A program made the translations under genes and the position numbers. A stretch of 64,000 nt of DNA from Pseudomonas abieticivorans. Its GTDB lineage: Bacteria; Pseudomonadota; Gammaproteobacteria; Pseudomonadales; Pseudomonadaceae. Of this stretch, positions 7,806 through 15,786 are shown in pieces (position 1 is the first letter of the stretch; each line of letters opens with the position of its first letter). The DNA is taken from contig NZ_CP094975.1 in NCBI RefSeq assembly GCF_023509015.1, positions 4,457,501-4,521,500 of the forward strand, in the 5' to 3' direction. The notes below the pieces were generated by a model. The model worked only from the letters and a program-made list of their open reading frames with translations, ran no database searches and had not been told where the DNA came from.

Positions 7806-9011
7806 TCACGCCTGGCTGCGGTTCAACGTGGCGCCAGGGGCGGGGCGGGCGATCACCGTCAGCACCGCCAACGCCGCGATCACCAGGCCCGGCGAGGTGG
7901 CTAGCAGCACGCCGGTGGTGCCGGCCCCTGCCGCCAGAATCTGCCCGGCTGCCAGGGGGCCGGCCACCGAACCCAGCCGGCCAATGGCGACCGCCGCGCC
8001 CACGCCGGTCGCCCGCACCGACGTCGGGTAGCGCGGGGGTGCCAGTGCATACAGCACCAACTGCGCCGCCATCACGAACAACCCTGCGGCAAAACCTGCC
8101 GCCGCCATCGGCACAATCCCCACCGACAGGCCGACCCCTGCCAGCGCGGCCAGCAGGCCTGCGTAGACGCACAGCACGACTTTGAGGGTGTTGCAACGGT
8201 CCAGCAGCACGCCGCCGAGCAACGAGCCCAGGGTGCCACCGATGTTGAAAAGCATCTGCACCATGCCCGCCTGCGGTTTGCTGAAGCCTTGCTCCAGCAG
8301 CAGCGAAGGCAGCCAGTTGAGCAGCATGTACATCACGGTCAGGGTGAAGAAATAGCTCAGCCACAGGGCCAGCGTAATGCGCGCACGGCCTTCGCCGAAC
8401 AGTGCCTGGCCGGTTGACACCCGCGCGGCGCTGCTTTGTTGGCGGAAGGCGCTGGATTCGGGCAGCAACCAGGCCATCAACGGCACCACCAGCAGCGGCG
8501 CCAGGCCGCCGAACAGGAAGGTGGCCTGCCAGTGTTCGGTGTACAGCATGGCCACCACGGCGGCCAGTGCGCCGCCCAGCGGTACACCCGAATACATGAT
8601 GCTGATGGCGGTGCCACGGCGTTGTTCGCCCACCGCTTCCGCGCACAGGGCGATCAGGTTGGGCAGGGCGGCGCCCAGGCCCAGGCCGGTCATGAAGCGC
8701 ACCAACAGCAGCGTGGTGTACTGCTCGACATAGGCGGTGCTCAGGGAGAACAGGCCGAACAGCAGCACGGCGGCGATGAGGATTTTCTTGCGGCCGATGC
8801 GATCGGCCACCCAGCCGCCGAAAAAGGCCCCGGGCAACAAGCCGATGATCCCGGCGCTGAACACCCAGCCCATCATGCGCGGGTCCAGCGCAAAGGTCTG
8901 GCGCAAGCCGGCTGCGGCGGTGCCGGCGGACTGCAGGTCAAACCCTTCGATCAGGGCAACGATAAAACACAGGGCGATGGTCAGCGTCGAACGACGCGAT
9001 GGACTGTCCAT
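7806..9011 (-). CDS. MFS transporter, aromatic acid:H+ symporter type (probable ferulate uptake)
   Basis: A 401-residue, 12-helix major facilitator of the AAHS type. It carries the loop 2-3 signature GGWVADRIGRKK and the AAHS opening ALIEGFDLQSAGTAAAGL, in which the acidic residue of the first helix is kept. Family members (PcaK, MhpT, VanK) import hydroxylated aromatic acids. It lies beside a divergent OprD porin and the ferulate genes, so ferulate or another hydroxycinnamate is the likely cargo. The start has CGAGG about 7 nt upstream, and an AACAATAA motif lies just before that, suggesting Crc/Hfq control shared with the island. Confidence 0.83.
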   Translation of the reverse strand: MDSPSRRSTLTIALCFIVALIEGFDLQSAGTAAAGLRQTFALDPRMMGWVFSAGIIGLLPGAFFGGWVADRIGRKKILIAAVLLFGLFSLSTAYVEQYTTLLLVRFMTGLGLGAALPNLIALCAEAVGEQRRGTAISIMYSGVPLGGALAAVVAMLYTEHWQATFLFGGLAPLLVVPLMAWLLPESSAFRQQSSAARVSTGQALFGEGRARITLALWLSYFFTLTVMYMLLNWLPSLLLEQGFSKPQAGMVQMLFNIGGTLGSLLGGVLLDRCNTLKVVLCVYAGLLAALAGVGLSVGIVPMAAAGFAAGLFVMAAQLVLYALAPPRYPTSVRATGVGAAVAIGRLGSVAGPLAAGQILAAGAGTTGVLLATSPGLVIAALAVLTVIARPAPGATLNRSQA

Positions 9012-9023
9012 GGAGCAACCTCG

Positions 9024-9031
9024 TTATTGTT
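9024..9031 (-). promoter_or_regulatory. Candidate Crc/Hfq motif before the aromatic-acid transporter
   Basis: On the minus strand AACAATAA lies directly upstream of the CGAGG ribosome-binding site. It fits the AANAANAA target of the Crc/Hfq catabolite-repression complex of Pseudomonas. The gap 9012-9330 is otherwise AT-rich promoter DNA for the two divergent genes. Confidence 0.5.
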
Positions 9032-9299
9032 TTTGTGGGTGTGCCGGTATCCGGCGACCTGTGGTCAGGCCTTGGATTAAGATTAACAAGAATAACTAAA
9101 AAATGAAGAGGCTTTGTAGATCGCCTTTTTTAGCCATTAATCTGTTTTAAATCAATTAGATGTTGATGCGTCATGGATGAACTCAATAAATAGTTAATAA
9201 TATTAATGTTCGATTATCGGTCACTATGGATTGACGAACCCCTTCGCCTGTTTCCATTCTCAGCGCTGTGACCCGGTCGCGCAGCGGCTGGGCTCAATC

Positions 9300-9317
9300 A
9301 AAAAACAACAACAATAA
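9300..9317 (+). promoter_or_regulatory. Candidate Crc/Hfq motif before the OprD porin
   Basis: AAAAAACAACAACAATAA contains overlapping AANAANAA matches (AACAACAA and AACAATAA) 14-31 nt before the start codon. Such A-rich tracts over the translation-initiation region are typical Crc/Hfq targets. Confidence 0.55.
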
Positions 9318-9330
9318 GTGGGCTTCGAGC

Positions 9331-10653
9331 ATGCAGAACCTTCCTGATGGCGCCTTCGCGGCGAAGTCGGCAGTACCCCGGTGCGTGAGCAAACCTGGGC
9401 TTTCCCTGGCAATGATGGGCCTGAGCCTATGTGCCACGGACCTGATGGCCGAGGGCTTCGTGGATGACAGTCACGCCACCCTGAGCCTGCGCAATTACTA
9501 CCTGGACCGCGACTACAAGGACGACGGCGCCAAGACCGCCGCACGAGAGTGGGCGCAGGGTTTTATCCTCAACATGGAGTCGGGCTACACCACCGGCACG
9601 GTCGGTTTTGGCTTGGACGTGCGGGGCTTGCTGGGGGTCAAGCTGGACTCGGCGCCCGACCGCAGCGGCACCGAATTGCTGCCGGTGTCGAGCAGTGACA
9701 AGCGCGCCGCCGATGATTACTCGCGCCTGGCGCCTACCGCCAAGATGCGCTTGAGCCAGACCACGGTGAAGACCGGGGATGTCTCGATCTTTTTGCCATT
9801 CGCCTTCGCCAGCCCCTCGCGGTTGTTGCCGCAGACCTTTCGCGGCACCACCGTCAGCTCCAAGGAAATCGATGGCCTGACGATCAACACCGGTTACATC
9901 GACCGCATCAACAAACGTGATTCCACCAGCTACCAGGCGATGGCGATCGCCTCGCCCAACGGCCGTTTCAAGGGCGCGGCGACCACCTCGCACATGGCCT
10001 ATGCAGGCGGCGATTACCAAGTCACCAAGGACCTCAGCCTGCGCGCCTACCATGCCGAGGTGGCCGACCTGTACCAGCAGGATACCTTGGCGCTGCTGCA
10101 CAAAATGCCGCTGGGTGACGGCGCGCTAACCACCGACCTGCGCAGTTTTTTCAGCCGCGAAGATGGCAGCGCCAAGGGCGGCAAGGTGGACAACCAGAAC
10201 CTCTCGGGGCTACTGGGGTATCGCCTGGGCGGGCAGACGTTCAGCGTTGGCTACATGCATTCGAGCGGCGACACCGCCACGCCTTACCTGTCGGGCACCG
10301 AGTTGATGGGCATGAGCGAGCTGACCATGAGCTCGGACTTTCTCAACGCCAAGGAGCACACCTGGCAGGCGATCTATGACTACGATTTTGCCGCCGTCGG
10401 GCTGATGGGGCTCAAGAGCCGCTTGCGCTACGTGCGTGGCGACAACATCGACCTGGCGGCCTTGGGCGCGGACGATCGCAAGGAGCGCGAGTTCCAGATG
10501 GAGCTCAGCTACGTGATCCAAAGCGGGCCGCTGAAGAACCTGGGGTTCCTGGCGCGAAAATCCATCTACCGCAATGACTTCCCGGCCGGGGCGGCGTTTC
10601 GCGACGAGAACCAGACACGGTTTTTGGTGCTGTACACCTTGCCAATCTGGTAG
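9331..10653 (+). CDS. OprD-family outer-membrane porin
   Basis: A 440-residue protein with an N-terminal signal region (SLAMMGLSLCATDLMAEGF) followed by an 18-strand-type OprD barrel. It opens FVDDSHATLSLRNYYLDRDY and shows the usual EWAQGFILNMESGYTTGTVG, and it ends on an aromatic residue (LYTLPIW). OprD-type porins admit small acids; those next to aromatic pathways (PhaK, VanP-like) usually admit the substrate. ATG 9331 was preferred to GTG 9268 because it puts the signal peptide close to the N-terminus, although the ribosome-binding site is weak. It is divergent from the aromatic-acid transporter and probably works with it. Confidence 0.88.
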   Translation: MQNLPDGAFAAKSAVPRCVSKPGLSLAMMGLSLCATDLMAEGFVDDSHATLSLRNYYLDRDYKDDGAKTAAREWAQGFILNMESGYTTGTVGFGLDVRGLLGVKLDSAPDRSGTELLPVSSSDKRAADDYSRLAPTAKMRLSQTTVKTGDVSIFLPFAFASPSRLLPQTFRGTTVSSKEIDGLTINTGYIDRINKRDSTSYQAMAIASPNGRFKGAATTSHMAYAGGDYQVTKDLSLRAYHAEVADLYQQDTLALLHKMPLGDGALTTDLRSFFSREDGSAKGGKVDNQNLSGLLGYRLGGQTFSVGYMHSSGDTATPYLSGTELMGMSELTMSSDFLNAKEHTWQAIYDYDFAAVGLMGLKSRLRYVRGDNIDLAALGADDRKEREFQMELSYVIQSGPLKNLGFLARKSIYRNDFPAGAAFRDENQTRFLVLYTLPIW

Positions 10654-10671
10654 AACGGCGGTGTTTTCTTA

Positions 10672-10686
10672 GCGGATGAAATCCGC
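10672..10686. repeat. REP-type hairpin between oprD-like gene and marR
   Basis: GCGGATgaaATCCGC forms a tight hairpin followed by CCCCTACGGGAGCGGG. This is the same family as the larger elements at 43391-43444 and 57625-57683. It fills the 49-bp convergent gap and may end both transcripts. Confidence 0.7.
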
Positions 10687-10702
10687 CCCTACGGGAGCGG
10701 GC

Positions 10703-11161
10703 TCATTCCTGATACACCTTCTTCAACAACCGCAGCAGCTCTTCACGCTCTTGGGTGTCGAGGGCTGCCGTGGCGTCCAGGTCGCTTTGCGCGGCAATCT
10801 GCTTGAGCTCCTTGAGCAGGGTTTCCCCAGGTTTGCTCAAAAAAATCCCATAGGAACGTTTGTCGGGCTTGCAGCGTACTCGCACGGCCAGCGCGCGCTC
10901 TTCCAGCTTGTTGAGCAGCGGCACCACTTGGGGCGGCTCGATGGCCAGGGCGCGGGCAAGGTCGGCCTGCATCAGCCCGGGGTTCTGGTCGATGATCGCC
11001 AGGGCCGAGAACTGCGCTGGGCGCAGGTCGTGAGCCGAGAGCCGGCCAATCAGGTTTTGGAACAGCTTGAGCTGGGCGCGGCGCATGGCGTAGCCGATCA
11101 ACTCGTCCAGGGCGGCGTCCAAGGGGGGAGCGGCGTCGGCAAGGGGGGCAGGCTTGGCCAT
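10703..11161 (-). CDS. MarR-family regulator of hydroxycinnamate catabolism (FerR-like)
   Basis: A 152-residue MarR-family repressor. The winged helix-turn-helix runs through LRPAQFSALAIIDQNPGLMQ, ADLARALAIEPPQVVPLLNK and the wing RVRCKPDKRSYGIFLS. MarR proteins in this position (FerR/FerC-like) repress ech-vdh-fcs genes and are released by feruloyl-CoA or a related thioester. It is divergent from ech across 211 bp that contain dyads and three GGTTAATT repeats. The ATG lies about 14 nt after GAGG, which is rather far, so the start is less certain than the family. Effector identity is inferred from relatives. Confidence 0.82.
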   Translation of the reverse strand: MAKPAPLADAAPPLDAALDELIGYAMRRAQLKLFQNLIGRLSAHDLRPAQFSALAIIDQNPGLMQADLARALAIEPPQVVPLLNKLEERALAVRVRCKPDKRSYGIFLSKPGETLLKELKQIAAQSDLDATAALDTQEREELLRLLKKVYQE

Positions 11162-11220
11162 CGGGCGTAAACATCCTCAAGGTTATTAACAAGGCTATCC
11201 AGTTTGCCGGGGTTGGCCGG

Positions 11221-11333
11221 CGATAGCTATCGACAGGTTCTCATCCTGCCTGAAAGCCGCTGGGCCGGGCAGGAAAAATATTTGGTTAATTTTATTAATG
11301 GTTAATTGACATAACTAATTTTGCCGGTTAATT
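11221..11333. promoter_or_regulatory. marR-ech divergent control region
   Basis: This stretch holds CGATAGCTATCG (11221-11232, perfect 12-bp palindrome), TTAAT-ttt-ATTAA (11286-11298) and a near-dyad TTAATTgacatAACTAA (11302-11318). GGTTAATT occurs three times in direct order at 11284, 11300 and 11326. The AT-rich cluster just before ech is the probable promoter and MarR operator. Exact sites are inferred. Confidence 0.5.
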
Positions 11334-11351
11334 TTTGCTCATCGACAAGCC

Positions 11352-11359
11352 AAGAACAA
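11352..11359 (+). promoter_or_regulatory. Candidate Crc/Hfq motif before ech
   Basis: AAGAACAA (AANAANAA type) abuts the AAGAGAG ribosome-binding region 13 nt before the ech start. Confidence 0.45.
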
Positions 11360-11372
11360 GAGAGCAATCACC

Positions 11373-12203
11373 ATGAGCAATTACGAAGGCCGCTGGAAAA
11401 CCGTCAAGGTCGAAATCGAAGAAGGCATTGCCTGGGTGATCCTCAATCGTCCGGAAAAGCGCAACGCCATGAGCCCCACCCTCAATCGCGAAATGGTCGA
11501 TGTGCTCGAAACCCTGGAGCAGGACCCGGCTGCCGGCGTGCTGGTGCTGACCGGTGCCGGTGAAGCCTGGACCGCAGGCATGGACCTGAAGGAATACTTT
11601 CGCGAAGTGGACGCAGGCCCGGAAATCCTCCAGGAAAAAATCCGTCGCGAAGCCTCCCAGTGGCAGTGGAAACTGCTGCGCATGTACGCCAAGCCAACCA
11701 TCGCCATGGTCAACGGCTGGTGCTTTGGTGGTGGCTTCAGCCCGCTGGTGGCCTGCGACCTGGCGATCTGCGCCGACGAGGCAACCTTCGGCCTGTCGGA
11801 AATCAACTGGGGCATCCCGCCGGGCAACCTGGTGAGCAAGGCCATGGCCGACACCGTGGGCCACCGCCAGTCGCTGTACTACATCATGACCGGCAAGACC
11901 TTCGGCGGGCAGAAGGCCGCGCAGATGGGCTTGGTGAACGAAAGCGTGCCGCTGTCGCAACTGCGTGAAGTGACCGTGGAGCTGGCCCGCAACCTGCTGG
12001 AGAAAAACCCGGTGGTGCTGCGTGCCGCCAAACATGGTTTCAAGCGCTGCCGCGAATTGACCTGGGAGCAGAACGAGGATTACCTGTACGCCAAGCTCGA
12101 CCAGTCGCGCCTGCTCGACACCGAAGGCGGCCGCGAGCAGGGCATGAAGCAGTTTCTGGACGACAAGAGCATCAAGCCCGGCCTGCAATCTTACAAACGC
12201 TGA
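11373..12203 (+). CDS. ech: Feruloyl-CoA hydratase/lyase
   Basis: A 276-residue crotonase-fold enzyme that hydrates feruloyl-CoA (also p-coumaroyl- and caffeoyl-CoA) and splits it into vanillin (or the matching aldehyde) and acetyl-CoA. It opens with YEGRWKTVKVEIEEGIAWV and carries NRPEKRNAMSP, an oxyanion-hole loop GEAWTAGMDLKEYF, MVNGWCFGGGFSPL, and the catalytic-Glu region LSEINWGIPPGNL, all characteristic of the HCHL group. Length equals the known Pseudomonas enzyme. First gene of the ech-vdh-fcs-aat-acd set; a 134-bp gap with a REPIN separates it from vdh. Probably repressed by the divergent MarR protein and by Crc. Confidence 0.95.
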   Translation: MSNYEGRWKTVKVEIEEGIAWVILNRPEKRNAMSPTLNREMVDVLETLEQDPAAGVLVLTGAGEAWTAGMDLKEYFREVDAGPEILQEKIRREASQWQWKLLRMYAKPTIAMVNGWCFGGGFSPLVACDLAICADEATFGLSEINWGIPPGNLVSKAMADTVGHRQSLYYIMTGKTFGGQKAAQMGLVNESVPLSQLREVTVELARNLLEKNPVVLRAAKHGFKRCRELTWEQNEDYLYAKLDQSRLLDTEGGREQGMKQFLDDKSIKPGLQSYKR

Positions 12204-12224
12204 TAGCTGCTCTTGCAGGCGCAA

Positions 12225-12280
12225 GGCTTGCCCGCGATGGGGCCCTCGGGTACGCCATCGCCAGCAAGCCGTGCTCCTAA
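12225..12280. repeat. REPIN-like inverted repeat between ech and vdh
   Basis: GGCTTGCccGCGATGG at the left and CCATCGCcaGCAAGCC at the right are exact inverted copies around a 24-bp centre. The element sits inside an otherwise compact catabolic operon and could lower or protect distal mRNA. Confidence 0.8.
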
Positions 12281-12337
12281 AAAGAATATCTGCGTCAGAG
12301 CACCATTCCCGACAACTAAAAGAACGAGGAAGGCTCC

Positions 12338-13786
12338 ATGTTTGACGTCTCTTTACTGATCGGCGGCCAATCGCGAGCCGCCGCAAACGGGCGTACGTTC
12401 GAGCGCCGTCACCCGGTTACCGGCCAGGTGGTTTCGCGGGTGGCCGCGGCCACGCTGGAAGACGCCGATGCCGCCGTGGCCGCCGCCCAAGCCGCTTTTC
12501 CGGCCTGGGCCGCGCTGTCCCCCAACGAGCGCCGTACCCGCTTGTTGAAAGCCGCCGAGCAATTGCAGGCCCGTGCTGGTGAGTTTATCGCGGCCGCCGG
12601 CGAGACCGGTGCCATGGCCAACTGGTATGGCTTCAACGTGCACCTGGCAGCCAACATGCTGCGCGAAGCGGCGTCGATGACCACCCAGATCAACGGCGAA
12701 GTCATCCCCTCCGACGTGCCCGGCAACTTCGCCATGGCCTTGCGCCAACCGTGCGGCGTGGTACTGGGCATTGCCCCCTGGAACGCCCCGGTGATCCTCG
12801 CCACCCGCGCCATCGCCATGCCCCTGGCGTGTGGCAACACCGTGGTACTCAAGGCCTCGGAAGTGAGCCCCACGGTGCACCGATTGATCGGCCAGGTGCT
12901 GCAGGACGCAGGCTTGGGTGATGGCGTGGTCAACGTCATCAGCAATGCCCCCGCCGACGCCCCGGCCATCGTCGAGCGGCTGATCGCCAACCCGGCGGTA
13001 CGGCGGGTCAACTTCACCGGCTCCACCCACGTGGGGCGCATCGTCGGCGAGCTGTCGGCACGCCACCTCAAGCCTGCGTTGTTGGAACTGGGCGGCAAGG
13101 CGCCGTTCCTGGTGCTCGATGACGCCGACCTCGACGCTGCGGTAGAAGCGGCTGCCTTTGGCGCCTACTTCAACCAGGGCCAGATCTGCATGTCCACCGA
13201 GCGCCTGATCGTCGACGCCAAGGTGGCCGATGCCTTCGTCGCCAAACTGGTGAAAAAGATCGCCACCTTGCGCGCTGGCAATCCCGAGGCCGCCGATTCG
13301 GTGCTCGGTTCGCTGGTGGACGCCTCGGCGGGCGAGCGCATCAAGCTGATGATCGATGATGCCCTGGAAAAGGGTGCGACCTTGCTCGCGGGCGGGCAAC
13401 TGGCTGGCAGCATTTTGCAGCCAACCCTGCTGGACGGCGTGACCGAAGCGATGCGTTTGTACCGCGAGGAGTCATTCGGCCCGGTGGCGGTGGTGTTGCG
13501 CGCCGAGGGTGACGAGGCCTTGCTGCGCCTGGCCAACGATTCGGAGTTCGGCTTGGCGGCGGCGATCTTCAGCCGCGACACAGGGCGCGCCTTGGCGCTG
13601 GCCCAGCGGGTGGAAACCGGCATTTGCCATATCAACGGGCCGACCGTGCACGACGAAGCGCAGATGCCCTTCGGTGGGGTCAAGTCCAGCGGCTACGGCA
13701 GTTTCGGCGGCAAGGCATCCATCGAGCACTTCACTCAATTGCGCTGGGTGACGGTACAGAACGGGCCGCGTCACTACCCGATCTGA
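12338..13786 (+). CDS. vdh: Vanillin dehydrogenase
   Basis: A 482-residue NAD(P)-dependent aldehyde dehydrogenase that oxidises vanillin to vanillate. It shows the cofactor motif NFTGSTHVGRIV, the general-base region LELGGKAPFLVLDDADLD, the catalytic Cys in FNQGQICMSTERLIVD, and the C-terminal EAQMPFGGVKSSGYG. The N-terminus (MFDVSLLIGGQSRAAANGRT) and the position between ech and fcs identify it as Vdh rather than a general ALDH. The start has GAGGAAGG in front. The semialdehyde-producing branch of the nearby sugar-acid locus would also need an ALDH, but this one sits firmly in the ferulate island. Confidence 0.92.
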   Translation: MFDVSLLIGGQSRAAANGRTFERRHPVTGQVVSRVAAATLEDADAAVAAAQAAFPAWAALSPNERRTRLLKAAEQLQARAGEFIAAAGETGAMANWYGFNVHLAANMLREAASMTTQINGEVIPSDVPGNFAMALRQPCGVVLGIAPWNAPVILATRAIAMPLACGNTVVLKASEVSPTVHRLIGQVLQDAGLGDGVVNVISNAPADAPAIVERLIANPAVRRVNFTGSTHVGRIVGELSARHLKPALLELGGKAPFLVLDDADLDAAVEAAAFGAYFNQGQICMSTERLIVDAKVADAFVAKLVKKIATLRAGNPEAADSVLGSLVDASAGERIKLMIDDALEKGATLLAGGQLAGSILQPTLLDGVTEAMRLYREESFGPVAVVLRAEGDEALLRLANDSEFGLAAAIFSRDTGRALALAQRVETGICHINGPTVHDEAQMPFGGVKSSGYGSFGGKASIEHFTQLRWVTVQNGPRHYPI

Positions 13787-13807
13787 TCGCCCGCGCAGGC
13801 AAGGCAT

Positions 13808-13818
13808 AACAATAACAA
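13808..13818 (+). promoter_or_regulatory. Candidate Crc/Hfq motif upstream of fcs
   Basis: AACAATAACAA contains two overlapping AANAANAA matches. It lies 22 bp after the vdh stop and about 85 nt before the fcs start, so it is farther from its start codon than the others in the island. Confidence 0.4.
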
Positions 13819-13902
13819 GGGTGCGGCCACCGGCTGCCACGCGTCGCTGCCTCCGCCTTCGAGCGGGCAGGGCTGCGGCGTGCCTTGAGGGAGGAAGACC
13901 AC

Positions 13903-15786
13903 GTGAGTTCCGAATTCAGATCGCAAGCCCCGGCCGCCACGGATGGGCCGCGTTACCGCCAGGTTTCCATCGGCCACCCCCAGGTAGAGGTGAGCGAGGA
14001 GGGTGGCGTGCTGCACATGCGTGCCCTTGAGCCGCTGGCGCCATTGCCGGCGCGGCTGCTTGATCGGCTGGTGTACTGGGCGCAGACCTGCCCGCAGCGC
14101 ACCTTTATCGCTGCCCGCGAGGCGGGAGGGGAGTGGCGGCGGGTCAGCTACGCGCAGATGCTTGAAAGCGTGCGCAGCGTTGCGCAAAGCCTGCTGGGCT
14201 ACGGGCTGTCGGCCCAACGGCCGCTGGCTATCCTGTCGGGCAACGACATCGAACACCTGCAAGTCGCCTTGGGCGCGATGTACGCCGGCATTCCCTATTG
14301 CCCGGTGTCACCTGCCTATTCGCTGCTGTCCCAGGATTTTGCCAAGCTGCGCCATGTGTGCGAGGTGCTGCAACCGGGGCTGGTGTTCGTCAATGATGCA
14401 CAGGCTTACCAGCGTGCGATCGACGCGGTGCTGCCGGCCGATACGCCGCTGATCTGTGTCCGCGGCCAAGTGCCGGGCCGCCAACAGGCGAGCTTTGCCA
14501 GCCTGCTCGAACAACCCGGTGGCCTTGAAGCCCACGCCGCATTCGCGGCCACTGGCCCCGACACCATTGCCAAGTTCCTGTTTACCTCAGGCTCCACCAA
14601 ACTGCCCAAGGCGGTGGTGACCACCCAGCGCATGCTCTGCGCCAACCAGCAGATGCTTTTGCAGACCTTTCCGGTGTTTGGTGAAGCGCCACCGGTGCTG
14701 ATGGACTGGCTGCCGTGGAACCACACTTTTGGCGGCAGCCATAACCTGGGCATCGTGCTGTACAACGGCGGCACCCTGTACCTGGACGATGGCAAACCCA
14801 CCCCGCAAGGCTTCGCCGAAACCCTGCGCAACCTCAAGGAAATCTCGCCCACCGCCTACCTCACCGTGCCCAAGGGCTGGGAAGAGTTGGTCAACGCACT
14901 GGAAACCGACGGCGAACTGCGTGAGCGTTTCTTCGCCAACATGAAGCTGTTTTTCTTCGCCGCCGCCGGGCTCTCGCAAAGCGTGTGGGACCGCCTGGAC
15001 CGGGTCGCAGAACAGCACTGCGGCGAGCGTATCCGCATGATGGCTGGGCTGGGCATGACCGAAGCGTCACCCTCGTGCACCTTCACCACCGGGCCGCTGT
15101 CCATGGCCGGCTACATCGGCTTGCCGGCGCCGGGCTGTGAAGTACGCCTGGTGCCGACGCAGGGCAAGTTGGAGGGGCGCTTTCGCGGGCCGCACATCAT
15201 GCCCGGCTACTGGCGCTCGCCCGAGCAGACCGCCGAAGTGTTCGACGAGGATGGTTTCTACTGCTCCGGCGATGCCCTAAAGCTTGCGGACGCGACACAG
15301 CCGCACTTGGGGCTGATGTTCGACGGGCGCATCGCAGAAGACTTCAAACTGTCGTCGGGAGTGTTTGTCAGCGTCGGGCCGCTGCGCAGCCGTGCGGTGC
15401 TGGAAGGCTCGCCCTACGTGCAGGATTTGGTGATCACCGCGCCAGACCGCGAGTGCCTGGGCGCGTTGGTGTTTGCGCGATTGTTCGAGTGCCGCCGGCT
15501 GGCCGGTTTGCCCAAGGCTGCCAGCGATGCCGAGGTACTGGCCAGCGAACCGGTGCGCCAGTGGTTCGCCGACTGGTTGCAGCGCCTGAACCGCGACGCC
15601 ACCGGCAACGCCAGCCGCCTGGAATGGATTTGCCTGCTCGATGAGCCGGCCTCCATCGACCGTGGCGAAATCACCGACAAAGGCTCGATCAACCAGCGCG
15701 CCGTGTTGCAGTGGCGCGCGGCCAAGGTGGAGGCCTTGTACCGCGGCGAAGAGCCGTCGATTTTGCGTGCCGGGCCGCGGCCATGA
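13903..15786 (+). CDS. fcs: Feruloyl-CoA synthetase
   Basis: A 627-residue adenylate-forming enzyme that activates ferulate and related hydroxycinnamates to the CoA thioester with ATP. The AMP-binding signature is KFLFTSGSTKLPKAVVTTQR, the variant loop of Pseudomonas Fcs (KLPK in place of GxPK). MAGLGMTEASPSCTFTTG and YCSGDALKLAD follow. GTG 13903 has GGGAGGAAG about 8 nt upstream and is preferred over the TTG six codons earlier. Its stop overlaps the thiolase start (ATGA), indicating translational coupling. It supplies the substrate for Ech. Confidence 0.93.
   Translation: MSSEFRSQAPAATDGPRYRQVSIGHPQVEVSEEGGVLHMRALEPLAPLPARLLDRLVYWAQTCPQRTFIAAREAGGEWRRVSYAQMLESVRSVAQSLLGYGLSAQRPLAILSGNDIEHLQVALGAMYAGIPYCPVSPAYSLLSQDFAKLRHVCEVLQPGLVFVNDAQAYQRAIDAVLPADTPLICVRGQVPGRQQASFASLLEQPGGLEAHAAFAATGPDTIAKFLFTSGSTKLPKAVVTTQRMLCANQQMLLQTFPVFGEAPPVLMDWLPWNHTFGGSHNLGIVLYNGGTLYLDDGKPTPQGFAETLRNLKEISPTAYLTVPKGWEELVNALETDGELRERFFANMKLFFFAAAGLSQSVWDRLDRVAEQHCGERIRMMAGLGMTEASPSCTFTTGPLSMAGYIGLPAPGCEVRLVPTQGKLEGRFRGPHIMPGYWRSPEQTAEVFDEDGFYCSGDALKLADATQPHLGLMFDGRIAEDFKLSSGVFVSVGPLRSRAVLEGSPYVQDLVITAPDRECLGALVFARLFECRRLAGLPKAASDAEVLASEPVRQWFADWLQRLNRDATGNASRLEWICLLDEPASIDRGEITDKGSINQRAVLQWRAAKVEALYRGEEPSILRAGPRP

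Noticed and set aside
13821..14030. Small GTG-started frame between vdh and fcs
   Set aside because: Arg/Ala-rich, runs out of frame into fcs, and has no family features.
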